Positions 1-7,579 are shown, counted from the first letter of the stretch. The stretch is DNA of 16,316 nucleotides from Deferribacterales bacterium (GCA_025997275.1 BNUJ01000024.1:1-16316); one strand, 5' to 3'. The notes: generated by a model from the sequence alone, not told the origin. Program-made: numbers and translations.

Positions 1-510
1 CCAAGAGTATGGCATACGCCCAGCCGAGCCGTTAGCAATATTTTGTTTTATTCTTTTGTCATTTGGGTTTTGGTATGGAACAGCTACCTGCTCTTTATAG
101 AAACTATTGTTTTCCGATTTTGTGGCGTGTAGCACAGAGCGATGCGCCGTTGTGAACTTTTTAGGTGAGTGTCCAACGTTGCTGTTATACACCCATACGT
201 AGTCAAAAACATTATACGCGTTGTTATCAAGGTATTTCACCCGCAAATAGGCATTTTGTTTCGGGTAGTTCAACATAAACAGGTTGCCATCTGGTTTTAA
301 TACCCGCATACATTCCTTTGTTAGCGTGATATACCAGTCAATATAATCATTCCACTTTTGGGTATATTTTGCGCCAGCATAGTTAATGCCCACGTTATAG
401 TCGGGGTCTCCGTAGAGCATAGCCACAGAGTTATCGGGTATTTTGGATAGTGTTGTCATTACGTCTTCATTAAAGACTTTGTCTTGCAGGTTAAGCAGTG
501 GAGTGTTCAT
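1..510 (-). CDS. DNA methyltransferase (N6-adenine/N4-cytosine, DPPY-type), 3' end outside the window
   Basis: The frame reads from ATG at 510 to the window edge without a stop (170 codons), so only the N-terminal part is present. Residues 35-40 read DPDYNV, a variant of the catalytic motif IV (D/N/S)PP(Y/F) of exocyclic amino DNA methyltransferases. It follows a stretch NEDVMTTLSKIPDNSVAMLYG typical of this family (IP-D-SVA-L then the motif IV strand). Next comes LKPDGNLFML, the usual strand after the motif IV helix. Motif IV near the N-terminus and no FxGxG SAM-binding motif before it suggest a beta-like motif order, with motif I in the missing part. The ATG shares one base with the stop of the upstream gene, and a GGAG lies 8 nt before it. 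It probably protects host DNA against the enzyme encoded upstream. Target sequence and methylated base cannot be told from this part. Confidence 0.88.
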   Translation of the reverse strand, partial: MNTPLLNLQDKVFNEDVMTTLSKIPDNSVAMLYGDPDYNVGINYAGAKYTQKWNDYIDWYITLTKECMRVLKPDGNLFMLNYPKQNAYLRVKYLDNNAYNVFDYVWVYNSNVGHSPKKFTTAHRSVLHATKSENNSFYKEQVAVPYQNPNDKRIKQNIANGSAGRMPYSW

Positions 511-1331
511 TATACTTTCTCCACTAAATATGGCGCAAGATGTGTTAGCAGTTCCTCGTTAGAGAGGACACATAACCCACGTGTTTTTGAGAATTTCTGT
601 ATAGTTGACGTGATTAAGTGAACGTCTATGACGCCTTTGTTAGCAGTTTTGTATATTATATCTTGTATAAAATCGCTAATAAGTATCGGTGCGCCTATTA
701 TGGACAAAATCGTATTCGTCCGTCCAGTCTTGCTTTCAGTGTAGTTGGCAAAATATGGCGTCCCCTTTATTCCGTGATACTTCACGTCTTCGTTCCAAGC
801 CAGCAGGTCAACGAAATATAGGAAATCTAACAGAGGAAGTTCTTGAGTGTTGAACTTTTCCCTAAAGCCAGCTGTTAGGACGAAGTCTTGAATGTTTTTT
901 ATATACTCCAATAGCTCATTAGAGGGCTGATAGCGCAGGTTGCCAGTGGAGTTTTCTTTATGGTCAGTGAGAAAACATAGCCTATACAGCAAAACTAGAA
1001 CTTTTTTGAATGTGTCCTGCTGAATGATTGAGATTTTTATAAGGTATTCCCATAATTGCTGGAATGCCCACCTTGCTGTCTCGCTAACACCGCCAATAAT
1101 GCCGACGTTGGGGTTCATATCGTATATATTAGGATTACGGCGTTGAGTTTCCTTCCCCGGTTTGTAGAAGTAAGCCTCTCTATCGGTGCTAAAGTTTGCC
1201 GTAACAATCTTTTGAGGACAATCATAAGTTCCCGTTGGGAAATTTATAGCCTCAGTAATAAGGGAGCGTTTCTTTTCAAGAAACTCTTTAGTGCTTGTAA
1301 AAATAGGCGTAGCAATCAGATTGTCTAGCAT
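510..1331 (-). CDS. Putative type II restriction endonuclease paired with the methyltransferase
   Basis: 273 codons from the ATG at 1331. That start is chosen over one 12 codons upstream because an AGGGAGG Shine-Dalgarno lies 6 nt before it. I do not recognise the family from sequence. The protein is soluble, with no signal peptide or membrane segment. The only suggestive patch is DFLYFVDLLAWNEDVKYHG followed by a KTGRTNT motif, an acidic/Lys-rich segment of the kind that can hold nuclease residues, but I cannot assign a PD-(D/E)XK or HNH core. The functional call rests on context: its stop codon overlaps the start of a DNA methyltransferase (TAATG), the compact order typical of type II restriction-modification operons. 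It has its own promoter, so it is not simply part of the hslVU operon upstream. It could instead be a control or specificity protein. Confidence 0.55.
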   Translation of the reverse strand: MLDNLIATPIFTSTKEFLEKKRSLITEAINFPTGTYDCPQKIVTANFSTDREAYFYKPGKETQRRNPNIYDMNPNVGIIGGVSETARWAFQQLWEYLIKISIIQQDTFKKVLVLLYRLCFLTDHKENSTGNLRYQPSNELLEYIKNIQDFVLTAGFREKFNTQELPLLDFLYFVDLLAWNEDVKYHGIKGTPYFANYTESKTGRTNTILSIIGAPILISDFIQDIIYKTANKGVIDVHLITSTIQKFSKTRGLCVLSNEELLTHLAPYLVEKV

Positions 1332-1353
1332 TTTTAACCTCCCTGTGTTTCTT

Positions 1354-1383
1354 ATCTTACACCACACCTTATAAAAAAGTCAA
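1354..1383 (-). promoter_or_regulatory. Probable sigma-70 promoter of the restriction-modification operon
   Basis: On the minus strand a TTGACT -35 box (1383-1378) is followed after 18 nt by TAAGAT (1359-1354). The start codon at 1331 lies 22 nt further on, leaving room for the AGGGAGG ribosome binding site. It sits in the 66-bp gap after the VCBS gene. No convincing terminator hairpin separates it from the upstream operon, so some read-through is possible. Confidence 0.5.
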
Positions 1384-1397
1384 TTTAAATACTTGCC

Positions 1398-3005
1398 CTA
1401 TTTCTTGCCCTTTAAGTGTGCTGGCATATTCAGCTTATATCTAATTAGCCTGCTAGATGAGCTGAGCCAGCCCTCTTTAGTATTCAGCACTAATAGATAT
1501 GTATCTGTGCCGTCAGTATAGGTGCAAATATCCATTATAATAGGTGGTAGCCCTGACACGCCCGATATAGCCTCTAGTGCGGAAAAGTTATAGCTATATA
1601 CCGCAAAACCCGATTTGGAAAACATCTGCGTATTCTCAAACATCTTAGTGCGTTGCTCGTTGCGGACTATTATATAATACTTGGTTGCTGTGCCTGTATC
1701 CAACACCTCTATATGCGGACGCACGTAAATAGTCATACCATATACGGCAAGTGCATCGTTGCGTTCTACACTAGGCAAGTTAGGACGAATCATATTAGAC
1801 GTGTCCCCGTAATAGCCCGGTGCCTCATATTCCGCACCCTTAGGGCTAGCCACAGACAACCTGCCGCTCTGTGCAATGTTTATAAACAAGCTGTCAGATA
1901 CTGGCAGATAGCCAAAAAGCTGTTTGCCAGTGGTAAAATTAACAGAACCACCCAACACATATTTGCCGTTCTTAAACGCTACGTCAAATATATCTCCCCT
2001 ATAGCCTCCATCATTATTGAGCTGCTGAGCTAGCAACCTGCGTTTGCTACCTGAAACGCTATAACTCCGCATTAAAAAGTCTATGTCACCCTGAACTAGC
2101 TTATAGCTTTGCCCATCGTGCTGATAAACAGATGAAGACGAGTAGCTGTCCCTATATATATTTGATATAAATATTTCATCAACGCCGTCCCCGTCCATAT
2201 CTAACGCGTCAAGGGAAACAATCTGCTGGAATTTACCACCCAGCTCACCAACCTGCTTTAAGCTCTGCAAATCAAGGATAACAACGCTCTTTGGCTGTGC
2301 AACTGCAACGTATAGCTTGCTGTCACCCCTGACAAACCTGCCCACCGCCAACGCCCTGTAGTTGCCCGCTAACGACAGGCTCGTGTCATTTATAAACCAC
2401 GAACTATCAAGGAGTATCCCATCTTCACTGCTCACAGAGGTAGAATAGATTACCTTGCCATCCTTTTGCGTCACATTGCAGGTGGTAATACCGCTCAATT
2501 TATCTATCTTAATTACATAATCGCTATTATTATCCGAACTAACATTAAATAGCTGCTCCCCTTTGATTAAAGCCTCAACATCCTCCTCACTCTCTTTATC
2601 AAGCCCATTCAAAACGAAACGCACATTCAGCGGCAACGAGAATAATACTTTATCTTTTGCCTGAGGTAGCTTGCCAGATAACAATTTAGCCGTGCTATAC
2701 TCTGGATGAACACTCTTTATGGTAATCTTGCCTATATCTGCCTGTTTGTAGCCAAGCACCTTGCCCGTTACAGGGTGGACTATAGCCTCTCCATTCCGCA
2801 CAACAGACAATGTCAGCCCTTCTGCGGTTTTCCTATTCTCACCTAAATCGGTAGTGACTTCGCCACTACTAGAACTAACAACTATGCCATTCATAGCGCG
2901 AAAATACGACACTAGGCTGCGCAACGCCGTAGCAGCTTCGCTCGCCGCAAAAACTTGACTAGCAAATAATGTGAACTGTAAAACAATAAGTATTTTCTTT
3001 AACAT
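1398..3005 (-). CDS. Secreted FG-GAP/VCBS-repeat protein
   Basis: 535 codons from ATG at 3005; a GTG at 3014 that overlaps the hslU stop by 4 nt is an alternative start. The ATG gives a clean Sec signal peptide: MLKK, a hydrophobic ILIVLQFTLFAS core, then a VFA cleavage site before ASEAA. The mature protein is therefore exported to the periplasm or cell surface. Around residue 269 it has DMDGDGVDEIFI, the acidic DxDGDGxDE calcium-binding loop of FG-GAP/VCBS beta-propeller blades; other blades are less distinct. The N-terminal 150 residues resemble no domain I can name, although the pattern (variable loop, GxxxG, KVTIKSVHPEYS) recalls uncharacterised lipoprotein-like VCBS proteins. The gene starts 5 nt after the hslU stop without a visible ribosome binding site, so translation is probably coupled. 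Why an envelope protein travels with a cytoplasmic protease is not clear. Confidence 0.75.
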   Translation of the reverse strand: MLKKILIVLQFTLFASQVFAASEAATALRSLVSYFRAMNGIVVSSSSGEVTTDLGENRKTAEGLTLSVVRNGEAIVHPVTGKVLGYKQADIGKITIKSVHPEYSTAKLLSGKLPQAKDKVLFSLPLNVRFVLNGLDKESEEDVEALIKGEQLFNVSSDNNSDYVIKIDKLSGITTCNVTQKDGKVIYSTSVSSEDGILLDSSWFINDTSLSLAGNYRALAVGRFVRGDSKLYVAVAQPKSVVILDLQSLKQVGELGGKFQQIVSLDALDMDGDGVDEIFISNIYRDSYSSSSVYQHDGQSYKLVQGDIDFLMRSYSVSGSKRRLLAQQLNNDGGYRGDIFDVAFKNGKYVLGGSVNFTTGKQLFGYLPVSDSLFINIAQSGRLSVASPKGAEYEAPGYYGDTSNMIRPNLPSVERNDALAVYGMTIYVRPHIEVLDTGTATKYYIIVRNEQRTKMFENTQMFSKSGFAVYSYNFSALEAISGVSGLPPIIMDICTYTDGTDTYLLVLNTKEGWLSSSSRLIRYKLNMPAHLKGKK

Positions 3006-3010
3006 ATCAA

Positions 3011-4423
3011 TCACAATATATATTCGCGCGACTGTTTATCGCGGACTAGTTTTTCTAAACGGCTACTAACGTATTTACGATTGACAACAACCTTGCCACT
3101 GACAACTTCAGGGGCATCATAGGCAACATCTTCAAGAGTCTTTTCCATAAGTGTATGCAATCTCCTTGCGCCGATGTTTTCAACATTTTGGTTCATCTCA
3201 AACGCCATCTCCGCCACCGCTTGAATGCCGTCATCGGTAAATTTCAAATCCACTCCGTCCTGCTGCAATAGCGATACGTATTGTCCCGTAAGCGAGTTTT
3301 CAGGCTCCTTCAATATGCGAATGAAATCGTCTTTGGTCAAATTGTCAAGCTCCACCCGTATAGGAAAACGCCCCTGCAACTCTGGCAATAAATCACTCGG
3401 CTTTGATGCAGAAAATGCACCCGCCGCAATAAATAAAATATGGTCGGTCTTTACCATACCATACTTAGTCATTACCGTTGAACCTTCTACTATTGGCAAC
3501 AAATCACGCTGCACCCCCTCACGTGATACAGAGTCCCCTTTAATACCAGCCGACTGGCAAATTTTATCTATCTCATCAAGGAATACTATGCCCTGTTCCT
3601 CTACACGCTTGATTGCTGTGGTGCGGACATCTTCAAAATCAATCATTTTAGCACGTTCCTGCTGCTCTACTATGCTACGCGCCTCTTTAATGGGCACTTT
3701 ACGAGACTTCTTTTTGCTAGGCATCATATTTTTCATCATATCTTGAATATTAAACCCAACTTCCTCCAAACCCATATTGGTAAACACCTCTATATGCGGA
3801 CCGCTGTCCTCCACAACAATATCAACCTCGCTATCCTCTAACTTGCCCGCGCGCAACATTTTGCGCAACTTCTCACGGGTGGCAGACATAGTTCCCGCAA
3901 CGTTAGGAGTTTCATCGCCAGACGAGTTGACCATGACACTATTAGTATTAGCCTTGCCAACCTTCTTTTTGCTCGAAACTGGTTTATTTACAGCCAATGA
4001 CACCGACTGCGGAGGCAACAATAAATCTAGTAACCGCTCCTCAACATTGCTTGCCAAACCATCGGATACTGAATTGTTCATCTCCTCACGCACCAGCGAG
4101 ATAGACGTTTCCGTAAGGTCGCGTATCATTGACTCTACATCGCGCCCAACATAACCCACCTCAGTGAACTTGCTAGCCTCAACCTTTATAAACGGCGACC
4201 CCGTGAGTTTTGCCAGCCTGCGGGCAACCTCTGTCTTGCCGACACCCGTAGCACCTATCATTATGATATTTTTAGGGGTTACTTCGTCTTGTAGCTTTTC
4301 AGCAAGCTGCAATCTGCGCCATCTGTTGCGGAGAGATATTGCCACAGCTTTCTTTGCTGCATTTTGACCGATGATATATTTATCAAGCTCGGCTACTACC
4401 TGTCTTGGCGTTAGATTATTCAC
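3011..4423 (-). CDS. hslU: ATP-dependent protease ATPase subunit HslU (ClpY)
   Basis: 470 residues, slightly longer than the usual 440-460. HslU is the hexameric AAA+ unfoldase that binds, unfolds and feeds proteins to the HslV peptidase in the cytoplasm. The start is a GTG at 4423, preceded 6 nt upstream by GAGG and lying 8 nt inside hslV. Visible features are the N-terminal PRQVVAELDKYIIGQ signature, Walker A GATGVGKT at 57-64, the pore loop GYVG at 90-93, Walker B with FLDEID (D283-E284), and the sensor-2 helix GARRLHTLMEKTLEDV near the C-terminus. The C-terminal tail ends in YIL, as expected for the peptide that docks into HslV. The I-domain between Walker A and B holds a low-complexity Lys/Ser/Asn stretch (around 150-170) that explains the extra length. 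Nothing looks broken. Confidence 0.97.
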   Translation of the reverse strand: MNNLTPRQVVAELDKYIIGQNAAKKAVAISLRNRWRRLQLAEKLQDEVTPKNIIMIGATGVGKTEVARRLAKLTGSPFIKVEASKFTEVGYVGRDVESMIRDLTETSISLVREEMNNSVSDGLASNVEERLLDLLLPPQSVSLAVNKPVSSKKKVGKANTNSVMVNSSGDETPNVAGTMSATREKLRKMLRAGKLEDSEVDIVVEDSGPHIEVFTNMGLEEVGFNIQDMMKNMMPSKKKSRKVPIKEARSIVEQQERAKMIDFEDVRTTAIKRVEEQGIVFLDEIDKICQSAGIKGDSVSREGVQRDLLPIVEGSTVMTKYGMVKTDHILFIAAGAFSASKPSDLLPELQGRFPIRVELDNLTKDDFIRILKEPENSLTGQYVSLLQQDGVDLKFTDDGIQAVAEMAFEMNQNVENIGARRLHTLMEKTLEDVAYDAPEVVSGKVVVNRKYVSSRLEKLVRDKQSREYIL

Positions 4424-4955
4424 TGATTACCTCTATTTTTATACTATGGTTGGTGTATATGCATATATCAGCCGCTATGTTTAGTGCCTTTTCAGCAATC
4501 TGTTCAGCTGACATTTTGGTGTTCTCAAGCAATGCCTTTGCCGCAGCATGGGCATAAGAACCGCCAGAGCCTATAGCGATAATACCCTCATCAGGCTCTA
4601 TAACATCGCCCGTGCCTGATAGCAAAAAGATTTGCTTGGCATCTGCCACTAGCATTACCGCTTCTAGGTGGCGTAGATACCTATCGGTGCGCCAGTCTTT
4701 AGCTAAAGCAAGCACAGAACGGAACAATATATTGCCGTGCTCTTGCAGTTTAGTCTCAAAGCGGTCTAGCAAAGCAAAAGCATCTGCGGCACTGCCTGCA
4801 AAGCCTGCCATAATCTTCCCATCAGCTAGTAGTCTAACCTTGCGGGCGTTTCCCTTCATAACAGTATTGCCTAGCGTGACCTGCCCGTCAGCTGCCATAG
4901 CTGTGATTCCGCCACGCTTAACGGCAATAACTGTGGTAGATAAAGATTTTTCCAT
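4416..4955 (-). CDS. hslV: ATP-dependent protease subunit HslV (ClpQ)
   Basis: 179 residues; proteasome-beta-like Thr peptidase that forms the proteolytic core of HslUV. The sequence starts MEKSLSTTVIAV. The TTV is the conserved mature N-terminus, so a six-residue propeptide must be removed to free the catalytic Thr (residue 7), unlike enteric HslV where only Met precedes it. Family motifs AADGQVTLG, KVRLL, AGFAGSAADAFALLDRFE, DWRTDRYLR and the IGSGG-YA-AAA-AL segment are all present. It is the first gene of the hslV-hslU-VCBS operon and overlaps hslU by 8 nt. There is no evident ribosome binding site before the ATG, and a good -10 box ends 8 nt upstream of it, so its mRNA may be leaderless or nearly so. 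Confidence 0.97.
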   Translation of the reverse strand: MEKSLSTTVIAVKRGGITAMAADGQVTLGNTVMKGNARKVRLLADGKIMAGFAGSAADAFALLDRFETKLQEHGNILFRSVLALAKDWRTDRYLRHLEAVMLVADAKQIFLLSGTGDVIEPDEGIIAIGSGGSYAHAAAKALLENTKMSAEQIAEKALNIAADICIYTNHSIKIEVISE

Positions 4956-4963
4956 GACTGGGA

Positions 4964-4992
4964 ATAATACACCAACATAAGCAAAAAGACAA
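4964..4992 (-). promoter_or_regulatory. Promoter of the hslVU operon (near-leaderless)
   Basis: Minus strand: TTGTCT (4992-4987), a 17-nt spacer, TATTAT (4969-4964). Only 8 nt separate the -10 box from the hslV ATG at 4955, so the transcript should begin at or within one or two bases of the start codon. It lies in the 96-bp divergent region shared with folD. Confidence 0.55.
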
Positions 4993-5015
4993 GAGTTAAA
5001 CTAAATAATTTGCCC

Positions 5016-5045
5016 CTAGCAAAACATGCTAATTTCATTTACAAT
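5016..5045 (+). promoter_or_regulatory. Promoter of folD (leaderless type)
   Basis: CTAGCA (5016-5021), an 18-nt spacer, TACAAT (5040-5045), then 6 nt to the folD ATG. The -35 is weak against the E. coli consensus, but the same arrangement (TAGCAAAA, then TACAAT ending the same 30-nt block) recurs before dprA, which supports it. Confidence 0.5.
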
Positions 5046-5051
5046 TCGCCT

Positions 5052-5912
5052 ATGTTCACATTGATTGACGGACAGGCTGTTGCAGCTAATATTAAAACGA
5101 CCATTGCCGAAAAGCTCGCTACCTATAAACTCAAAAATGGTAGCGTGCCCACGCTGGCGGTCTTTATTGTAGGGGATAATCCCGCCAGCAAAGTATACGT
5201 TGCTGGCAAAGAGCGAGCAACTGAGCTTGTCGGTATCCGTTCTATTGTAGAACGTCTGCCTCAAGACACCACAGAAGCACAGCTAATAGCAAAAATAGCT
5301 GAACATAACGCCGATGACAGCATTCATGGCATACTGGTGCAGCTACCGCTACCAACACACATTGACGCAATGCGTGTAACTATAGCAATAGCACCCGAAA
5401 AGGACGTGGACGGATTTCATCCTGTCAACGTCGGGCTATTGAGTATAGGCACACCGCAGTTTATCCCATGTACCCCCTATGGCATAATGAAGCTGTTAGA
5501 AACCTATAATATAAACCCCGCAGGAAAGTTAGCGGTCATTGTTGGGCGCAGCAACATAGTGGGAAAACCTATTGCAAACCTGCTATTGCAGGCAGATGCT
5601 ACAGTAGCATTATGCCATTCAAAGACGTCTGATTTGAAAGAGCTATGCAAGCAGGCGGATATACTCATTGCCGCAGTGGGCAAACCAAATGTGATTACTC
5701 GTGAATACGTAAAATCCGGTGCAGTTGTGATAGACGTAGGTATAAACAGGCTTGCTGATGGCAAGCTGTGTGGCGATGTGGATTTTGAAAGCGTCAACAA
5801 GGTAGCATCTGCTATTACTCCTGTTCCTAAAGGGGTGGGACCAATGACTATCGCAATGCTAATGCAAAATACTCTGGAGGCTTATGAAAGGTTTGCAGGA
5901 AACAACCCTTAG
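5052..5912 (+). CDS. folD: Bifunctional methylenetetrahydrofolate dehydrogenase/methenyltetrahydrofolate cyclohydrolase
   Basis: 286 residues, the normal length. FolD interconverts 5,10-methylene- and 10-formyl-tetrahydrofolate, using NADP+, and supplies one-carbon units for purines and formyl-Met. Visible are LIDGQAVA at the N-terminus, the catalytic Y49-xxx-K53 pair in SKVYVAGK, the PLP-motif loop (QLPLP), VDGFHPVN, PCTPYGIMKLL, the nucleotide-binding GRSNIVGKP, and the C-terminal ITPVPKGVGPMTIAMLMQNT signature. The ATG at 5052 is chosen over an upstream in-frame TTG (5010) because FolD proteins start at the MFTLIDG strand and because the -10 box lies between the two. The gene is divergent from hslV, and its 3' end is followed 34 nt later by dprA. 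There is no ribosome binding site, in keeping with a leaderless mRNA. Confidence 0.97.
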   Translation: MFTLIDGQAVAANIKTTIAEKLATYKLKNGSVPTLAVFIVGDNPASKVYVAGKERATELVGIRSIVERLPQDTTEAQLIAKIAEHNADDSIHGILVQLPLPTHIDAMRVTIAIAPEKDVDGFHPVNVGLLSIGTPQFIPCTPYGIMKLLETYNINPAGKLAVIVGRSNIVGKPIANLLLQADATVALCHSKTSDLKELCKQADILIAAVGKPNVITREYVKSGAVVIDVGINRLADGKLCGDVDFESVNKVASAITPVPKGVGPMTIAMLMQNTLEAYERFAGNNP

Positions 5913-5938
5913 CAAAATCTGCCATTTTGGGCTACAAT
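5909..5938 (+). promoter_or_regulatory. Promoter of dprA (leaderless type), overlapping the folD stop
   Basis: TTAGCA (5909-5914), an 18-nt spacer, TACAAT (5933-5938), then 8 nt to ATG 5947. Aligned without gaps to the folD promoter (5016-5045), 21 of 30 positions agree, including TAGCAAAA and TACAAT. The -35 lies across the folD stop codon. Confidence 0.5.
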
Positions 5939-5946
5939 CATCCGTA

Positions 5947-7020
5947 ATGTCAGACTTAAAAGTAGGCTATATAGCCATAGCTAGTGCTCTTGCGCCTAAG
6001 GCTATTGCGAGCATATTTAACAAGCGCGGCACGCTGTCAGGGCTTGTCGGCTCTGATAGCCCTAAGCTTATGCAACTCGGCTTGTCAATGAACGATGCAT
6101 TAACTATCGCTAGTATTGATATAAAAAAGGCGCAGGAAGAGTATGATAGATTAAAAGCACTAGGTGGGGAGCTTATAACACTAGAAAGCCCCGAATACCC
6201 AGAACTATTAAGGGAAATTGCCACGCCTCCTCCGCTCTTATATGCGCTAGGCAACCTAGATTGTCTGTCAAAACTATGCATAGCCATAGTAGGTGCGAGG
6301 ATGACCAGCAAGGCTGGCGAGCGTATAGCCACAAAGATTGCTACTGGGCTTGCTGTGGCAGGTGCAACAGTCGTAAGTGGCTTTGCTTATGGGATAGACA
6401 TCAGCGCACATTTAGCAACAATTAAAGCTAGCGGCAGTGCTGTTGCAGTGCTAGGTAGCGGATTGGCAAATATTTACCCTGCTAAACACAGAAAATACGT
6501 AGCCGATACCTGCAAGGACGGTTGCATACTCAGTGAACTTCCACTAGATGCAGACCCACATCCATTTCACTTCCCCAAACGCAATAGAATTATCAGCGGA
6601 CTCTCACGTGGCGTATTGGTGGTAGAGGCGAGCGAGCGTAGTGGTTCGTTGGTGACGGCAAAACTAGCTGTAGAGCAAAATAGAGACGTATTCGCTGTGC
6701 CAACCTTCCCGCTATCGCTCAATAATGCCACAAATCAGCTAATTAAAATGGGTGCAAAACTAACGGAAAACGCACTTGATATATTAAATGAATACGGACA
6801 CCTAATAGATATTAGTGCAAAACCCACCGAAGAGACTGACAACTACGACAACAGCCCTACTGGGCGCATCTGCAAAGTGCTGGCGATAGAGCCACTCACA
6901 ATAGACGAACTGGTTGATAAGGTGAATATTGGCTATTCCGAACTAGCGGCATTGCTGATGGAGATGGAGCTAGCGGGAAAAATCAACCGCGAAAGCGATG
7001 GAAAATATATAAACGCATAG
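5947..7020 (+). CDS. dprA: DNA-processing protein DprA/Smf
   Basis: 357 residues. DprA binds incoming single-stranded DNA in the cytoplasm and loads RecA during natural transformation. The order is a short N-terminal helical domain, the Rossmann-like DprA fold, and a C-terminal winged-helix domain. Visible motifs: PPPLLYALGN, IAIVGARMTSKAGE (GAR at 116-118), VSGFAYGID-SAH (from 144), the LGSGL-NIYPAKH segment, FPKRNRIISGLS, VVEA-ERSGSLVTAKLA and FAVP. The last 55 residues (TGRICKVL to KYINA) fit the DprA winged helix. The ATG at 5947 is preferred over 5884, which lies inside folD behind a GGAGG, because the family begins near the KVGYIAIA strand and a promoter like that of folD ends 8 nt before it. 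The other start cannot be ruled out; it would add 21 residues that look like out-of-frame folD. Confidence 0.93.
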   Translation: MSDLKVGYIAIASALAPKAIASIFNKRGTLSGLVGSDSPKLMQLGLSMNDALTIASIDIKKAQEEYDRLKALGGELITLESPEYPELLREIATPPPLLYALGNLDCLSKLCIAIVGARMTSKAGERIATKIATGLAVAGATVVSGFAYGIDISAHLATIKASGSAVAVLGSGLANIYPAKHRKYVADTCKDGCILSELPLDADPHPFHFPKRNRIISGLSRGVLVVEASERSGSLVTAKLAVEQNRDVFAVPTFPLSLNNATNQLIKMGAKLTENALDILNEYGHLIDISAKPTEETDNYDNSPTGRICKVLAIEPLTIDELVDKVNIGYSELAALLMEMELAGKINRESDGKYINA

Positions 7021-7093
7021 CTATTTTTATGTGTAATGCCACGCAAGCGATTTTAGGAAATAGCAACTAAAAGTTGAAAGCAAGGGGGCTAGT

Positions 7094-7429
7094 ATGAGCA
7101 ACTATCTTAGCTATAAGGGTTATACGGGAAGTGTGGATTTTTCAGAGAAAGACGCTGTCTTTCACGGCAGGGTTATGGGCATTCAATCGCTCATATCCTT
7201 TGAAGGGGATAGCGTGAACGCTATTAAGGATGACTTCCACAATGCAGTGGACGAATACCTTGAACATTGCGCCCAAAGTGGCAGAGACCCCGAAAAGCCG
7301 TTCAAAGGCTCTTTTAATGTGCGGATAGGGAATGAACTTCACAGAAAAGCAGCACTAACGGCATCCACACGTGGCATATCCTTAAATATGATGGTTGAAG
7401 AGGCTATAAAACAGGTTGTAAATCAATAA
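7094..7429 (+). CDS. HicB-family antitoxin, apparently without a HicA partner
   Basis: 111 residues. The first half has the HicB fold signature (YKGYTGSVDFSEKDAVFHGRV, then DSVNAIKDDFHNAVDEYLE). The C-terminal part (about 70-108) is a ribbon-helix-helix DNA-binding segment: FNVRIGNELHRKAAL, then GISLNMMVEEAIKQVV. HicB proteins bind and silence the HicA mRNA interferase and repress their own operon. The ATG follows a strong AAGGGGG 5 nt upstream. Only 73 bp separate it from dprA, too little for a HicA gene (about 60 codons), and nothing like HicA lies downstream, so it is an orphan. It may be a solitary regulator or the remnant of a toxin-antitoxin pair. I see no clear promoter in the short gap. 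Confidence 0.8.
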   Translation: MSNYLSYKGYTGSVDFSEKDAVFHGRVMGIQSLISFEGDSVNAIKDDFHNAVDEYLEHCAQSGRDPEKPFKGSFNVRIGNELHRKAALTASTRGISLNMMVEEAIKQVVNQ

Positions 7430-7475
7430 CCTTTGCTGATTTACGCTATTCTTGCTCTTTTATCCCTCATTCCCT

Positions 7476-7507
7476 CTATTAGTGTTTTAATGTCGTAGGC
7501 GATTGCG
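7476..7507 (+). repeat. Dispersed repeat, copy A (diverged)
   Basis: Eleven bases, then TTAA, then TGTCGTAGGCGATTGCG. The TCGTAGGCGA-TG core matches copy C (16240-16282) and GGCGATTGCG matches copy B (7580-7620). The first 11 bases, TTGTCA-like in the other copies, are degenerate here. Read on the minus strand it encodes AIAYDIKTL, similar to VAYDVKTL from copy C. It directly abuts the AAA-gene fragment at 7508. Confidence 0.55.
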
Positions 7508-7550
7508 TTCAAGCACTTCTTCGGAAGTGTTTGTGACGTGTCCTTAATGG
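7508..7550 (+). pseudogene. 43-bp fragment of the AAA ATPase gene
   Basis: This segment matches 11935-11977 of the large ATPase gene at 40 of 43 positions and keeps the reading frame of FKHFFGS-CDVSL, from the third AAA module. Homology stops sharply after it and may run about ten bases upstream into repeat copy A. One of the three differences turns an imperfect stem into a perfect CACTTC-TTCG-GAAGTG hairpin (7514-7529) with a UUCG tetraloop. It lies in the 197-bp gap between the HicB gene and the Rpn pseudogene, bracketed by repeat copies A and B. Apart from these three pieces and a C-rich patch (7555-7580), I see nothing in that gap. Confidence 0.7.
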
Positions 7551-7579
7551 TTTGCCCCCTACCCCTTTCTTATTCCCCC

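Noticed and set aside
3225..4367. Long open frames on the plus strand across hslU.
   Set aside because: They are antisense to a fully conserved hslU and have no start signals or recognisable domains.
7021..7064. Inverted CTATTT/AAATAG after dprA as a terminator.
   Set aside because: The stem is A/T-rich with a loop over 30 nt and has no T-run after it.
7441..7557. Minus-strand frame of about 40 codons ending IEGMRDKRARIA and a stop, crossing the AAA fragment and repeat copy A.
   Set aside because: It looks protein-like but has no good start codon or ribosome binding site, and an in-frame stop lies just upstream. I treat it as part of the repeat scar.
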